A stretch of DNA of 64,000 nucleotides from Providencia alcalifaciens (lineage in GTDB: Bacteria > Pseudomonadota > Gammaproteobacteria > Enterobacterales > Enterobacteriaceae): contig JAOQNJ010000001.1 of NCBI GenBank assembly GCA_025961275.1, forward strand, positions 145,353-209,352. Direction: 5' to 3'. The notes beneath the pieces were generated by a model. The model worked only from the letters and a program-made list of their open reading frames with translations. It was not told where the DNA came from and searched no databases. Positions 1-7,376 of the stretch are shown one piece after another; the first letter of the stretch is position 1; every line of letters begins with the position of its first letter. The translations under genes and the position numbers were made by a program.

Positions 1-1
1 G

Positions 2-97
2 TTGAAGTTGTTTAGTCGTATTGCGGCATCAATAGACAGGAATTTCAGCAATATCGTTCAAGCCATTAAAGATTGGCGCAATAAAGGGGGGGGCTGA
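2..97 (+). CDS. 3' end of a small phage gene upstream of the holin (partial)
   Basis: Only this frame is open from the left edge. It encodes about 31 residues ending in Gly-Gly-Gly, and its TGA overlaps the ATG of the next gene by one base. The other two forward frames stop within the first 16 bases. The overlap suggests it is cotranscribed with the lysis genes. Too little is present to assign a family, and the true start is probably outside the window. Confidence 0.4.
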   Translation: MKLFSRIAASIDRNFSNIVQAIKDWRNKGGG

Positions 98-462
98 TGG
101 AGACCTTCCTAACAACACTCTCAGGCATAGCCTACTGGGTGGACACTCACCCGCTAGATGCTGCTGATGTTTTTTTTATGCTTGCTTCAGCGGTAACGGT
201 ATTTCTCTGCCCCTACAAGAAAACGAGAGATTCTGTCATTGGTAATATTCTAATTATTTGCTGGGTTTGCCAGATAGGGGAAACGATATACGGAGAACGG
301 ATATCAGCGGCCTCAGATGTTTTATTTGATGGTGTATTTTTTGTCGTCATATTCGCCGTCGGCGGAAATATCATGTCAGTTGTCGTTTTCAGTAAATTAA
401 TAGCTCGACTCAAATCAATTTGGTTGCTAATTAAGCGGCCTTTTATTTCAAAGGTAAAATAA
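97..462 (+). CDS. putative phage holin (three membrane segments)
   Basis: This 121-residue protein has three hydrophobic stretches at about residues 24-41, 46-60 and 76-100 and a basic C-terminal tail, which is the layout of a class I-type holin. It starts one base inside the stop of the upstream gene and its TAA overlaps the ATG of the endolysin-like gene. I do not recognise a named holin family. The assignment rests on topology and on being first in the lysis cassette, before endolysin and spanins. Holins form inner-membrane holes that release or activate the endolysin at the end of infection. Confidence 0.5.
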   Translation: METFLTTLSGIAYWVDTHPLDAADVFFMLASAVTVFLCPYKKTRDSVIGNILIICWVCQIGETIYGERISAASDVLFDGVFFVVIFAVGGNIMSVVVFSKLIARLKSIWLLIKRPFISKVK

Positions 463-890
463 TGACCAGCCAGCAACGAAAAATAGCACGCGGTGAGCGT
501 AATAATAATCCCGGCAATATCGATTTTAATCCAGCGAATAAATGGCAAGGTCAATTACCACATGACCCAAGCATTGAATCGCGTTTCTGTCGTTTTCAAT
601 CAGCAGAATACGGCATACGTGCAATCTACAAATTACTTCAGACATACCAGCGCAAATATGGCCTGAATTCTGTTGCGGCAATTATCAATAAGTATGCGCC
701 ACCGATTGAAAATAATACTTCGGGTTATATTAATCGCGCTGCAGCTTCAATTGGTGTCGGCATTAATGACCACATCAATACCCTCGATAAGAAAACAGGT
801 ATTGCATTAGCTACTGCGATAGTTAGCGTTGAGTTGGGTTATCAGCCCTATAGCGAGGCTGCATTTGAAAAAGCGTGGAGCTTGTTGTGA
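462..890 (+). CDS. phage endolysin-like peptidoglycan hydrolase
   Basis: This 142-residue protein has the N-terminal motif RGERNNNPGNI (about residues 10-20), shared by a family of phage and virion-associated murein hydrolases of the lytic transglycosylase type. No signal peptide is visible, so export would depend on the holin. It overlaps the holin stop at its start, and its own TGA overlaps the GTG start of the Rz-like gene. Position between holin and spanins strongly supports the cell-wall-degrading role. The exact bond cleaved cannot be told from the sequence alone. Confidence 0.65.
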   Translation: MTSQQRKIARGERNNNPGNIDFNPANKWQGQLPHDPSIESRFCRFQSAEYGIRAIYKLLQTYQRKYGLNSVAAIINKYAPPIENNTSGYINRAAASIGVGINDHINTLDKKTGIALATAIVSVELGYQPYSEAAFEKAWSLL

Positions 891-1282
891 ATGAGATAGC
901 TAAAGAGTTGTTAAAAATGTTGGTGAAGTATTTTATTGCTTTTATTCCAATATTTGTCGCGCTCTTTTTCGTTTACCAAAACTCAAAGTTAGAACGTGAA
1001 ATTAAGTCACTGAATAGCGAATTATCGGTAAGCCAGCTACTAAACAAAGTAACCCAATCCGCAATAACTATTCACTATCAAGTATCACTCGATAACATCA
1101 AAGCAAAGCAATTAGAGGACTCAGAACATGTCAAAGTTAAGACTGTTATCAAAACAGTGCTCAAAGACAATGAGTGCGCTAATACTGCTGTGCCCGATGA
1201 TGTTGTTAGTGAGTTGCGGAAATACAAAAGAGATATTGATTCCCGTTCAGCCAGTGCCGATACCAGTGCAGCTAACCGATGA
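887..1282 (+). CDS. inner-membrane spanin Rz-like
   Basis: The protein has one N-terminal membrane segment (about residues 12-30) followed by a charged, coiled-coil-like periplasmic region, the layout of i-spanins. A GTG start at 887 is preferred over the GTG at 875, because a GGAG at 877-880 lies six bases before it and GTG overlaps the endolysin stop. The gene for the outer-membrane partner begins inside this gene in another frame, a hallmark of Rz/Rz1 pairs. Together the two join inner and outer membranes during lysis. Confidence 0.75.
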   Translation: MNEIAKELLKMLVKYFIAFIPIFVALFFVYQNSKLEREIKSLNSELSVSQLLNKVTQSAITIHYQVSLDNIKAKQLEDSEHVKVKTVIKTVLKDNECANTAVPDDVVSELRKYKRDIDSRSASADTSAANR

Positions 1283-1424
1283 TTGCCCTCAGCCAGATAT
1301 TCCTGAAAAAGTAGATTGGGGTGACTTCCCTCAGCTATTAGCTGACTCCATGAACTCAATAGCAAAGTGCAACTTGGACAAGAAAGCAATACGTGAAATT
1401 GAACAACAACGAGCCTCGCAATAG
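1128..1424 (+). CDS. outer-membrane spanin lipoprotein Rz1-like, nested in Rz
   Basis: The 98-residue product has a basic N-terminus, a hydrophobic stretch and a lipobox LLVSC with cysteine at about residue 30. A proline-rich segment (PVQPVPIPVQ) follows, typical of Rz1 o-spanins. It starts inside Rz in the +1 frame and runs 142 bases beyond its stop. AGAGGA at 1114-1119 supports the ATG at 1128. A shorter start at 1170 is possible but has no good ribosome-binding site. It would be exported by the Sec and Lol systems to the outer membrane. Confidence 0.75.
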   Translation: MSKLRLLSKQCSKTMSALILLCPMMLLVSCGNTKEILIPVQPVPIPVQLTDDCPQPDIPEKVDWGDFPQLLADSMNSIAKCNLDKKAIREIEQQRASQ

Positions 1425-1436
1425 CGGGGCTTTTTA
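1413..1436 (+). terminator. rho-independent terminator after lysis cassette
   Basis: A GC-rich stem (GCCTCGC paired with GCGGGGC, one G-U pair) with a short AATA loop is followed by a run of T, immediately after the Rz1 stop codon. Confidence 0.75.
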
Positions 1437-1457
1437 ATAGGTGTAATTATCCCACCA

Positions 1458-1570
1458 TTTAAGGGGGTTATCGCTATCTTGACTGCTAGGAAAGACTAGA
1501 AGCGGCTTAGCAGTATATCGCTAGGCTGCGAACCAAATCGCATTTCACCCTGTGCACCGAAAGCACATTC
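1458..1570 (+). ncRNA. structured RNA upstream of KilA-N gene, C4-antisense-like
   Basis: Three successive hairpins can be drawn. CTGCTA (1483-1488) pairs with TAGCAG (1508-1513). TGCGA (1527-1531) pairs with TCGCA (1538-1542). TGTGC (1551-1555) pairs with GCACA (1563-1567). The general sequence resembles the C4 antisense RNAs of P1/P7-type phages, which block translation of antirepressor genes. Its place just before a KilA-N gene fits that. The match is from memory and the RNA ends are not defined, so family membership is tentative. Confidence 0.5.
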
Positions 1571-1598
1571 ACATGTAAATCATCGAGCCAAAATTTAG

Positions 1599-1678
1599 GT
1601 AATGAGTCTTTGAGGTAATCAGTTATAGCTGATGTCGCTTCGATGGACTGATTTCCTGTTTCGGCAAGGATTCATTAC
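1599..1678 (+). promoter_or_regulatory. long-stem leader structure before KilA-N gene
   Basis: GTAATGAGTC at 1599-1608 can pair with GATTCATTAC at 1669-1678, ten pairs with one G-U. The stem encloses a smaller hairpin ATCAG/CTGAT at 1618-1633. The structure ends 18 bases before the ATG at 1697 and could control translation of that gene or be the target of the upstream RNA. Confidence 0.5.
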
Positions 1679-1696
1679 TAAATCAAGGTAGACATT

Positions 1697-2233
1697 ATGC
1701 AATATGCAACCATTGTTATTGAGAATACTCGCGTTAGAAGCAACGAATACGGAACGTACAATTTAAATGATCTCCATAGAGCTGCGATATCTGGCGGTAT
1801 AGCTAAAGAGTGGCAGCGACCAAGTCAGTTTTTAAAAGCTGACGGTGTACGCGAATTTGTAGAAGAAGCAACCAGAGTGTTAAAAGTCACTCTGGAACAA
1901 AATCAAATACTTAAAGTGGTAAATGGTGGAAATAACAGAGGGACATGGGCGCATGAGATTATAGCGCTGCGATATGCGTCATGGCTTTCCGCTGCTTTCG
2001 AAGTAAAAGTGTATCAAACTTTTCGTGACTTCATTCTCGGGCACCTGAGTAAGTTTGCTCAAGCCAATAAATTAGAACTTGAGTATCAAAGCAAAAAGAA
2101 AAGAGTTAGCACCGCAGCAAGGATCATGAATAGGTGGGGTGTTGGAGTTGAGAAAAATCACCTTGAATCTCAACGTAAGCTACTGGCGAATGAAATTCAA
2201 ATGACTATACCTGAGCTATTGGAGAGCAAATAA
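1697..2233 (+). CDS. KilA-N domain phage protein (antirepressor-type)
   Basis: This 178-residue protein carries a KilA-N DNA-binding domain over about residues 8-118. Diagnostic parts are YNLNDLHRAA near the start and the segment RGTWAHEIIALRYASWLS in the middle, followed by a helical F-E-V-K-V-Y-Q-T-F region. The C-terminal third is basic and probably helical. KilA-N proteins in temperate phages act as antirepressors or transcription regulators and are often controlled post-transcriptionally. The long structured leader supports this. The stop overlaps the ATG of the following gene (TAATG), so the two are translationally linked. Confidence 0.85.
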   Translation: MQYATIVIENTRVRSNEYGTYNLNDLHRAAISGGIAKEWQRPSQFLKADGVREFVEEATRVLKVTLEQNQILKVVNGGNNRGTWAHEIIALRYASWLSAAFEVKVYQTFRDFILGHLSKFAQANKLELEYQSKKKRVSTAARIMNRWGVGVEKNHLESQRKLLANEIQMTIPELLESK

Positions 2234-2649
2234 TGAATGGCCCATTATATGCCTGTGATTTTTTTTGTGGTCAAGTGGCTGAAGCCTATTTGCTTTATTT
2301 AGTTTCGATATGGCGCAGACCTATTTATAAATATGAGACAGGCGATATTGAAGTCAGTAAGCCCTTTCTTCACGGTCTGCTAGATGGCTATCCAAAAGAC
2401 AGAATGAACGATGGATACCGAGCTAGGTTCTATTCAAAATTACTTAAAGAGTTTGATGAGAAACCATCGAAAGGCGTCGTTATTTGTGGTGGCAAAATAC
2501 CAGAGTTAAGTAAGCGCGGAATCAAATATATGAATGCTCTTGTACATGAATACGGTGACATGCTTACTGATATCGGCGTCAAGGATGACTACGGAACCCT
2601 AGTGCCACCTGACAATCATCGTTACGGACATGCAGGAGGAGCTCATTGA
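2233..2649 (+). CDS. phage hypothetical protein coupled to KilA-N gene
   Basis: A 138-residue soluble protein with no family I recognise. It has a cysteine-containing N-terminus (YACDFFCGQ), aromatic-rich first third and a His/Gly-rich C-terminus (HRYGHAGGAH). Its ATG overlaps the preceding stop, and its own stop overlaps a TTG start of a short downstream gene. The three genes therefore form a tightly coupled unit. Confidence 0.6.
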   Translation: MNGPLYACDFFCGQVAEAYLLYLVSIWRRPIYKYETGDIEVSKPFLHGLLDGYPKDRMNDGYRARFYSKLLKEFDEKPSKGVVICGGKIPELSKRGIKYMNALVHEYGDMLTDIGVKDDYGTLVPPDNHRYGHAGGAH

Positions 2650-2801
2650 CCAAGCAAGAGAAAGAAACTGTATCTATTCTCCAGCGCCAAATACAGCAAT
2701 CACTTGAGTACATCGAATCAGGTAGAATCCATGAGGGTAGATTGGTAGCTGTACTAGTTGAACGTGAGTTGGGTAATCTGCTCAGCAAATCGAAGAAATG
2801 A
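2646..2801 (+). CDS. small phage protein, TTG start
   Basis: A 51-residue open frame begins at TTG 2646, overlapping the TGA of the upstream gene. AGGAGG at 2635-2640 lies six bases before it, an almost ideal Shine-Dalgarno sequence. The product is charged and amphipathic (starts TKQEKETVSILQRQIQQS) and likely a helical bundle or coiled coil; no family is recognised. A terminator follows directly, so this is the last gene of the KilA-N unit. The strong ribosome-binding site and coupled stop/start are the main evidence. Confidence 0.6.
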   Translation: MTKQEKETVSILQRQIQQSLEYIESGRIHEGRLVAVLVERELGNLLSKSKK

Positions 2802-2802
2802 T

Positions 2803-2826
2803 AGGTCGCTCAGCGGCCTTTTTTAT
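2803..2826 (+). terminator. rho-independent terminator
   Basis: GGTCGC and GCGGCC pair around a short loop (one G-U), followed by six T. The same stem type recurs at 11820 and 16263. Confidence 0.75.
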
Positions 2827-2841
2827 GCGAAAGTATAATTA

Positions 2842-2887
2842 CTGGCTAGAGTCGCTCTCGAAAGGTGGCATCGTCGCCATCTGCCAG
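2842..2887 (+). ncRNA. possible three-way-junction RNA motif
   Basis: CTGGC (2842-2846) pairs with GCCAG (2883-2887) and encloses two hairpins. These are AGAG-tcg-CTCT (2848-2858) and AGGTGGC/GCCATCT (2863-2869 with 2876-2882, one G-U). The linker is CGAAA. It lies between a terminator and a small gene starting at 2921. A function as leader RNA or small RNA is inference. Confidence 0.35.
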
Positions 2888-2920
2888 TATTACAATGACG
2901 CATAACTGGGCGGGGGTATC

Positions 2921-3163
2921 ATGGAGAGAGATCAAAATAATGATATTAGATTTATTCCTTGGACAGGAACAGAATTAGAGCTTGTTTTAATCATGACGGT
3001 TGAAAGCATGAAGGTTACCATTGATTATGCAGAAAGCCGAAATATTACGGTCAGGTGTGGGCCATTTATTCGCTCATACAGCGAAATACTTTCAATAGCT
3101 CACGAATATGGCAAAAGAGAGATTCCTAAGACGATGCGCGACATACCGCTAGATATTAAGTAA
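2921..3163 (+). CDS. small phage hypothetical protein
   Basis: An 80-residue protein starting at ATG 2921 behind a GGCGGGGG stretch that can act as ribosome-binding site. It has a hydrophobic strand-like segment around residues 20-28 and no membrane segment or recognised domain. It is flanked upstream by a terminator and a foldable RNA and downstream by another terminator, so it may be a single-gene transcription unit. Confidence 0.5.
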   Translation: MERDQNNDIRFIPWTGTELELVLIMTVESMKVTIDYAESRNITVRCGPFIRSYSEILSIAHEYGKREIPKTMRDIPLDIK

Positions 3164-3182
3164 ATAACAAAAATTCGCAATG

Positions 3183-3204
3183 ACCCGCCTAGTGCGGGTT
3201 TTTT
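3183..3204 (+). terminator. rho-independent terminator
   Basis: ACCCGC-ctagt-GCGGGT perfect six-pair stem followed by six T, downstream of the gene ending at 3163. Confidence 0.8.
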
Positions 3205-3216
3205 ATTGGGTGGAAT

Positions 3217-3405
3217 ATGAAAACAGGAACATTGGAATTACAGATTTCAGTGAAATTTAAGTGGTGGGTCAATCCATACATATCCACCCTGAAATTATTT
3301 TGCCTAACGCTTGGTATTGAACCTAACTATGACAAGGTAGGAGAATTCATCGGTAAGCAAGGCTTAATTATGGGTGATAGAATCAAGTTAAAAGAAAAGA
3401 TATAA
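3217..3405 (+). CDS. small conserved-looking phage protein
   Basis: A 62-residue basic protein with a Trp-Trp pair at residues 16-17 and a hydrophobic stretch around residues 21-33 that could be a membrane-associated helix. The ATG at 3217 has GGTGGA five bases upstream. It resembles short unnamed proteins seen near lysis or terminase genes in enterobacterial prophages, but I cannot name the family. It sits between two terminator-like hairpins. Confidence 0.5.
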   Translation: MKTGTLELQISVKFKWWVNPYISTLKLFCLTLGIEPNYDKVGEFIGKQGLIMGDRIKLKEKI

Positions 3406-3412
3406 CAGTAAC

Positions 3413-3439
3413 AAAAAAGCCGCCTGTGTAGGTGGCGGC
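3413..3439 (-). terminator. terminator-like hairpin, reads best leftward
   Basis: GCCGCC (3419-3424) pairs with GGCGGC (3434-3439). On the plus strand six A precede it, so on the minus strand the stem is followed by six T. No minus-strand gene is seen nearby, and on the plus strand no T run follows. Confidence 0.4.
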
Positions 3440-3449
3440 AAGGGTAGTA

Positions 3450-3503
3450 ATGAAAAATACATTTTATGAGGTAGCGTATGAGGCAGCGAATGTTATTCGC
3501 TGA
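3450..3503 (+). CDS. possible 17-residue leader peptide
   Basis: ATG 3450 is preceded by AAGGG five bases upstream and opens a 17-codon frame ending TGA. It may be a leader peptide or chance. No composition or family evidence supports it beyond the ribosome-binding site. Confidence 0.15.
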   Translation: MKNTFYEVAYEAANVIR

Positions 3504-3585
3504 TATATTAACCATACTAATTAAAAAGGTATTAATCAAGCAGCTAATTGTTTCTAAATGGTAAAACTCCAAATGCAGGTAAATT

Positions 3586-3843
3586 ATGACTGAACTAGAA
3601 TCACACCAAAAAATCCGCTTAGGTTTACTTAAGCTAACAGGCAATAACACCGCGGCAACTGCAAAGGCTATCAAGCTCATCAATGACGACCAGCTTGAAT
3701 ATGAGCTATTTGTGCAACTGTGGAATAGCAACAACGGCAACTTTGATAACGGCAGCGTAGACACGCTAACTAAAGTTGACGCTGTCTATCAACGAGTGCA
3801 GGAAACAAAGAAAACGTTATTTAGCGATGAAGTAGCAGAGTAG
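3586..3843 (+). CDS. phage hypothetical protein upstream of terminase
   Basis: An 85-residue acidic, helical protein without membrane segments or a recognised domain. Its position directly before the small terminase gene, and its own terminator afterwards, fit a late-region accessory gene. No function is assigned. Confidence 0.5.
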   Translation: MTELESHQKIRLGLLKLTGNNTAATAKAIKLINDDQLEYELFVQLWNSNNGNFDNGSVDTLTKVDAVYQRVQETKKTLFSDEVAE

Positions 3844-3851
3844 CTAATCAC

Positions 3852-3878
3852 AAAGCCAGTTCTAAGAGCCGGCTTTTT
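3852..3878 (+). terminator. rho-independent terminator
   Basis: AAAGCC and GGCTTT form the outer stem with an imperfect interior, followed by a T run, just before the terminase operon. Confidence 0.65.
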
Positions 3879-3900
3879 AATTGACTATGAGGATATGATT

Positions 3901-4503
3901 ATGGCTAAAAGACCAGATTGGGAGGCCATCGAGTCGGCTTACCGAGCTGGCGTGATGTCACTCAGAGAAATAGCTTCACAGCATGGCATATCTGAAGGGG
4001 CTATACGAAAGAGGGCAAAGAAGGATGATTGGACGCGAGACCTCAATGCAAAGATAAAATCTCGTGCAGATGATTTGGTACGCAAAGAAGAGGTACGCAA
4101 GCAGGTACGCACAGAAACAACACTATCTGAGCGCGTACTTATTGAGGCTACGGCTGAGGTTATTGCTAATGTTCGCATGGAACACAGGGGCGATATACGG
4201 CGTGCGCGAGAGCTGGCTAACGTTTTGTTTGATGAGCTATCTTCTGAATGTGCTGATGTGGCTGCTCTGAGTAAGCTGGGTGAGCTAATGTTTAATCCTG
4301 ACGATAATGGTCGCGATAAGCTAAATGAAATATACCACGCAATTATCTCATTACCTGAGAGGGTAAAATCAGCAAAAGCACTCAGTGAAACACTTAAAAA
4401 CTTAATTAGTCTTGAGCGTCAAGCATACGGCCTTGATGACGTTCAGCCGAATAAAACAGCTAGCCAACTATCAGATTTAATGGACAACTTATCTAAGGAA
4501 TAA
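3901..4503 (+). CDS. terminase small subunit
   Basis: The protein has about 200 residues, with an N-terminal helix-turn-helix around residues 8-40 (WEAIESAYRAG, REIASQHGISEGAIRKRAK) typical of small terminase subunits that bind packaging sites. A helical oligomerisation region follows. ATG 3901 is chosen over ATG 3895 because GAGG at 3889-3892 gives normal spacing only to 3901. It ends three bases before the large subunit start. It recognises phage DNA and regulates the packaging motor. Confidence 0.85.
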   Translation: MAKRPDWEAIESAYRAGVMSLREIASQHGISEGAIRKRAKKDDWTRDLNAKIKSRADDLVRKEEVRKQVRTETTLSERVLIEATAEVIANVRMEHRGDIRRARELANVLFDELSSECADVAALSKLGELMFNPDDNGRDKLNEIYHAIISLPERVKSAKALSETLKNLISLERQAYGLDDVQPNKTASQLSDLMDNLSKE

Positions 4504-4505
4504 TC

Positions 4506-5990
4506 ATGAAGCCAGAACATCTTGCACTATTGAGAGATAAACTCTGGCGATTGAATCATCTCTACTGGATCACCAACAAAGAGGGTAAGCCAGTACGATT
4601 TAAAATGACGCCTGAGCAGCTTGAATACTTTGAAGGGATGCACACGCGAAACATTATCTTAAAGGCTCGCCAGCTTGGATTTACTACTGAGGTTTGTATC
4701 ATCCAATTAGACGCAGCGCTATTTGAGGCGGCTAAATGTGCATTGATAGCCCATACGCTAAACGATGCTAAGCGACTATTCAGGGAAAAGATAAAGTATG
4801 CCTACGAAAAATTACCTGATGAAATTAAAGCGGCAAATCCAGCGAGTAACGATGCGGCTGGCGAATTGGTTTTTAGCAAAGGTGGGTCGCTTTATATCAG
4901 CACGTCATTTCGTGGCGGAACGCTCAGATATTTACATGTGTCTGAGTTCGGTAAGATATGCGCCAAGTACCCAGAAAAGGCTCGCGAGATTGTTACTGGT
5001 GCGTTTGAGGCAGTATCAAGCGATTGTTTCACGACGATTGAAAGCACAGCGGAAGGCCGAGCAGGTTATTTTTATGATTACTGCCAGTCTGCTGAGAAAG
5101 CGCAAATTCAGAGTAAGACTCTCTCTAACCTAGACTGGAAATTCTTTTTCTTCTCGTGGTGGAAGAATCTTGAGTACGCTATTGACCCTGTTGAGCCGCT
5201 ACCTAAACGATTAGTTGATTACTTCGATGAAATATCTGGTAAACACGGCGTTGAATTAAACGAGCGCCAGAAAGCATGGTATTACGCCAAAGAGAAAACG
5301 CTCGGCGACGATATGAAGCGGGAATACCCGTCAATACCGTCTGAAGCATTTCAGCAATCTGTTGAAGGTGCTTACTACGCTAAGCAATTCCGCTTCCTAT
5401 ACGAAAATAAACGCATTGGAACACTCCCTGATAACTCACATTTACCGATTCATACGTACTGGGATATCGGCGTGGGCGACTCTACATCAATCTGGTTCAT
5501 CCGTGAAGTGGGTGAGGAGTTCCATGTCATAGACCATTACTCAAACAGTGGTGAAGGTCTGCGGCACTACATGAAAGTGCTGAAAGATAAAGGCTACAAC
5601 TACGAGAGTCACAATGGACCTCATGATATTGAGAATAGGGAGTTTGGCTCCGATGCTAAATCACGGAAAGAATTAGCGCGTGAGGGGTATGAAATTGACG
5701 GACAGGTTTACTCAATTCGTTTTAATGTCGTGCCAAGAGTATCGATCGACGAGGGCATTGAGGCTGTGCGTGAAATTCTCCCCCATTGTGCTTTCGATGA
5801 GCATAAATGTAGTGAAGGCATTGCTCACCTTGAAGCGTATCGCAAAGAGTGGGATGACAAGAAAGGGTGCTGGAAAGATAAACCTCTTCATGATTACACA
5901 TCACACGATGCTGATGGATTTAGATATTTTGCTGTGAGTAGACAAAACGTTAAGCGACTAACCGAGAAACTAGAATTCAACTGGAACTAA
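4506..5990 (+). CDS. terminase large subunit (packaging ATPase/nuclease)
   Basis: A full-length 494-residue large terminase. The ATPase part shows a Walker A-type segment KARQLGFTT at residues 53-61 and a Walker B-like strand LRYLHVSEFGK at 140-150. The C-terminal RNase H-like nuclease begins near YWDIGVGDSTSIW, with candidate metal ligand D320 and further acidic residues downstream (HDADGF near the end). It cuts concatemeric DNA and drives it through the portal using ATP. It is followed after one base by the portal gene, the usual order. Confidence 0.93.
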   Translation: MKPEHLALLRDKLWRLNHLYWITNKEGKPVRFKMTPEQLEYFEGMHTRNIILKARQLGFTTEVCIIQLDAALFEAAKCALIAHTLNDAKRLFREKIKYAYEKLPDEIKAANPASNDAAGELVFSKGGSLYISTSFRGGTLRYLHVSEFGKICAKYPEKAREIVTGAFEAVSSDCFTTIESTAEGRAGYFYDYCQSAEKAQIQSKTLSNLDWKFFFFSWWKNLEYAIDPVEPLPKRLVDYFDEISGKHGVELNERQKAWYYAKEKTLGDDMKREYPSIPSEAFQQSVEGAYYAKQFRFLYENKRIGTLPDNSHLPIHTYWDIGVGDSTSIWFIREVGEEFHVIDHYSNSGEGLRHYMKVLKDKGYNYESHNGPHDIENREFGSDAKSRKELAREGYEIDGQVYSIRFNVVPRVSIDEGIEAVREILPHCAFDEHKCSEGIAHLEAYRKEWDDKKGCWKDKPLHDYTSHDADGFRYFAVSRQNVKRLTEKLEFNWN

Positions 5991-5991
5991 T

Positions 5992-7368
5992 ATGAATACA
6001 AACGTTGATTATAAACATCCAGCGTACAGCGAGTTTTTGCCTGAGTGGGACATGATCGGCGATTGTGTTGATGGCGAGCGAGTTGTTAAGAGCAAGAAAG
6101 AAAAATATTTACCTCACCCTGCCGATAAAAAAGAAGCCGATGACAAGGATAATGAGCGATATAAGCGTTATTTAGCAAGAGCCTCGTTTCTGAATGCTAC
6201 AGGGCGAACGCTTAGCGGACTACTCGGCATTGCGTTTGGTAAGCCTGTAAAAGCCAGCATTAACGGCGGGGTTGAGTATTTAGAGTCAGATATCGACGGG
6301 CAAGGCCAGCCATTGACCCAAATGATAAGGGATGCGCTATCGCAAACCTTACAGCGAGGCCGAGCAGGTCTATTGAGTGATTTTAGCGGTTCTGGTGTTC
6401 AGTCTGAGGCTAATAAAGGCCGTCCATATATTCGGTTATTTACAGCAAAAGAAATCATCAACTGGCGAGTGACTGATGGGAAAACTACGCTGGTAGTTCT
6501 CAAATATCAAGAACCTATTGATTCGGATGATTTTGAGTTGCGAATGCAAAGTAACTGGAAAGAATTGCGGCTTATTGATGGCATTGCCCATTCTCGCCTC
6601 TGGTATGAGGATGGAGATGTAAAAATTACAGAATGGACAGCGCTAAGTGACGCAAAAGGAAAGCTACTTAATGAGCTGCCGTGGTCATGGATTGGGTCAA
6701 TGAATAACGACCATACGCCCGACGCTCCGCCGCTGGCAGACATTGCATATGTAAATATCAAGCACTATCAAGCCGAGGCCGATATCGCCGAATCAGCCCA
6801 CACAGTTGGTCAACCGATGATTGCATTAACCGGACTTACTGATGACTGGGTAAAAAATCATTTAGCTGATGGCTTCACTGTTGGATCTCGTAAAGGTGTG
6901 CTACTTCCTGTTGGTGGCGATATGAAGTTCGCTCAGCCAGAAGATAGGAATATTCAAATCACGCTAGCAGAGCGCAGAGAGAAGCAAATGGCAATGCTAG
7001 GTGCTAAGTTGGTTGAGCGCGGAACATCCGCTAGAACAGCGACACAGGCGCAGGATGAGGCGCAGACAGATAACTCAGTGCTTTCATTGTCTGCTGGCAA
7101 CGTCGAACAGGCATTTAACCGAGCGCTTAACTTCTGCATTCAGTTCGCAGGTAACGGCGAAGCGACTATCGAGCTGAACAAAGTTTACGATATCGCTCAA
7201 TTAGACTCTCAAGCAATTACAGCATTACTTGCTGCTTTACAATCTGGCGCTATGCGATTGATTGACTTCGTTAAGTATCTGCAAAGTATCAATATCATCC
7301 CACAAGATGAAAAAGCCGAGGATATTATTGAAGAAATAGAACTAACACGCGCTAATTCAATGATGTAG
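5992..7368 (+). CDS. portal protein (DUF4055 type)
   Basis: A 458-residue protein located directly after the large terminase. The N-terminal segment with ERYKRYLARASFLNATGRTL and the GLLGIAFGKP stretch match what I recall of DUF4055-family portal proteins. The C-terminal half is helical and polar, as expected for the stem and crown. Portals form the dodecameric ring through which DNA is packed and to which the head-tail connectors bind. Family naming is from memory; the position supports it strongly. Confidence 0.85.
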   Translation: MNTNVDYKHPAYSEFLPEWDMIGDCVDGERVVKSKKEKYLPHPADKKEADDKDNERYKRYLARASFLNATGRTLSGLLGIAFGKPVKASINGGVEYLESDIDGQGQPLTQMIRDALSQTLQRGRAGLLSDFSGSGVQSEANKGRPYIRLFTAKEIINWRVTDGKTTLVVLKYQEPIDSDDFELRMQSNWKELRLIDGIAHSRLWYEDGDVKITEWTALSDAKGKLLNELPWSWIGSMNNDHTPDAPPLADIAYVNIKHYQAEADIAESAHTVGQPMIALTGLTDDWVKNHLADGFTVGSRKGVLLPVGGDMKFAQPEDRNIQITLAERREKQMAMLGAKLVERGTSARTATQAQDEAQTDNSVLSLSAGNVEQAFNRALNFCIQFAGNGEATIELNKVYDIAQLDSQAITALLAALQSGAMRLIDFVKYLQSINIIPQDEKAEDIIEEIELTRANSMM

Positions 7369-7376
7369 AGGTGAAT

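Noticed and set aside
213-554. Minus-strand gene opposite the holin
   Set aside because: It is entirely opposite two well-supported overlapping lysis genes and lacks a ribosome-binding site.
2842-2887. Hammerhead ribozyme
   Set aside because: The fold has a CGAAA linker between two hairpins, but the essential CUGANGA core between the first and second stems and the UH cleavage site are missing.
3327-3764. Minus-strand gene of 145 codons
   Set aside because: It covers two plus-strand genes and a terminator-like hairpin; composition is Ser/Leu-rich as in antisense shadows.
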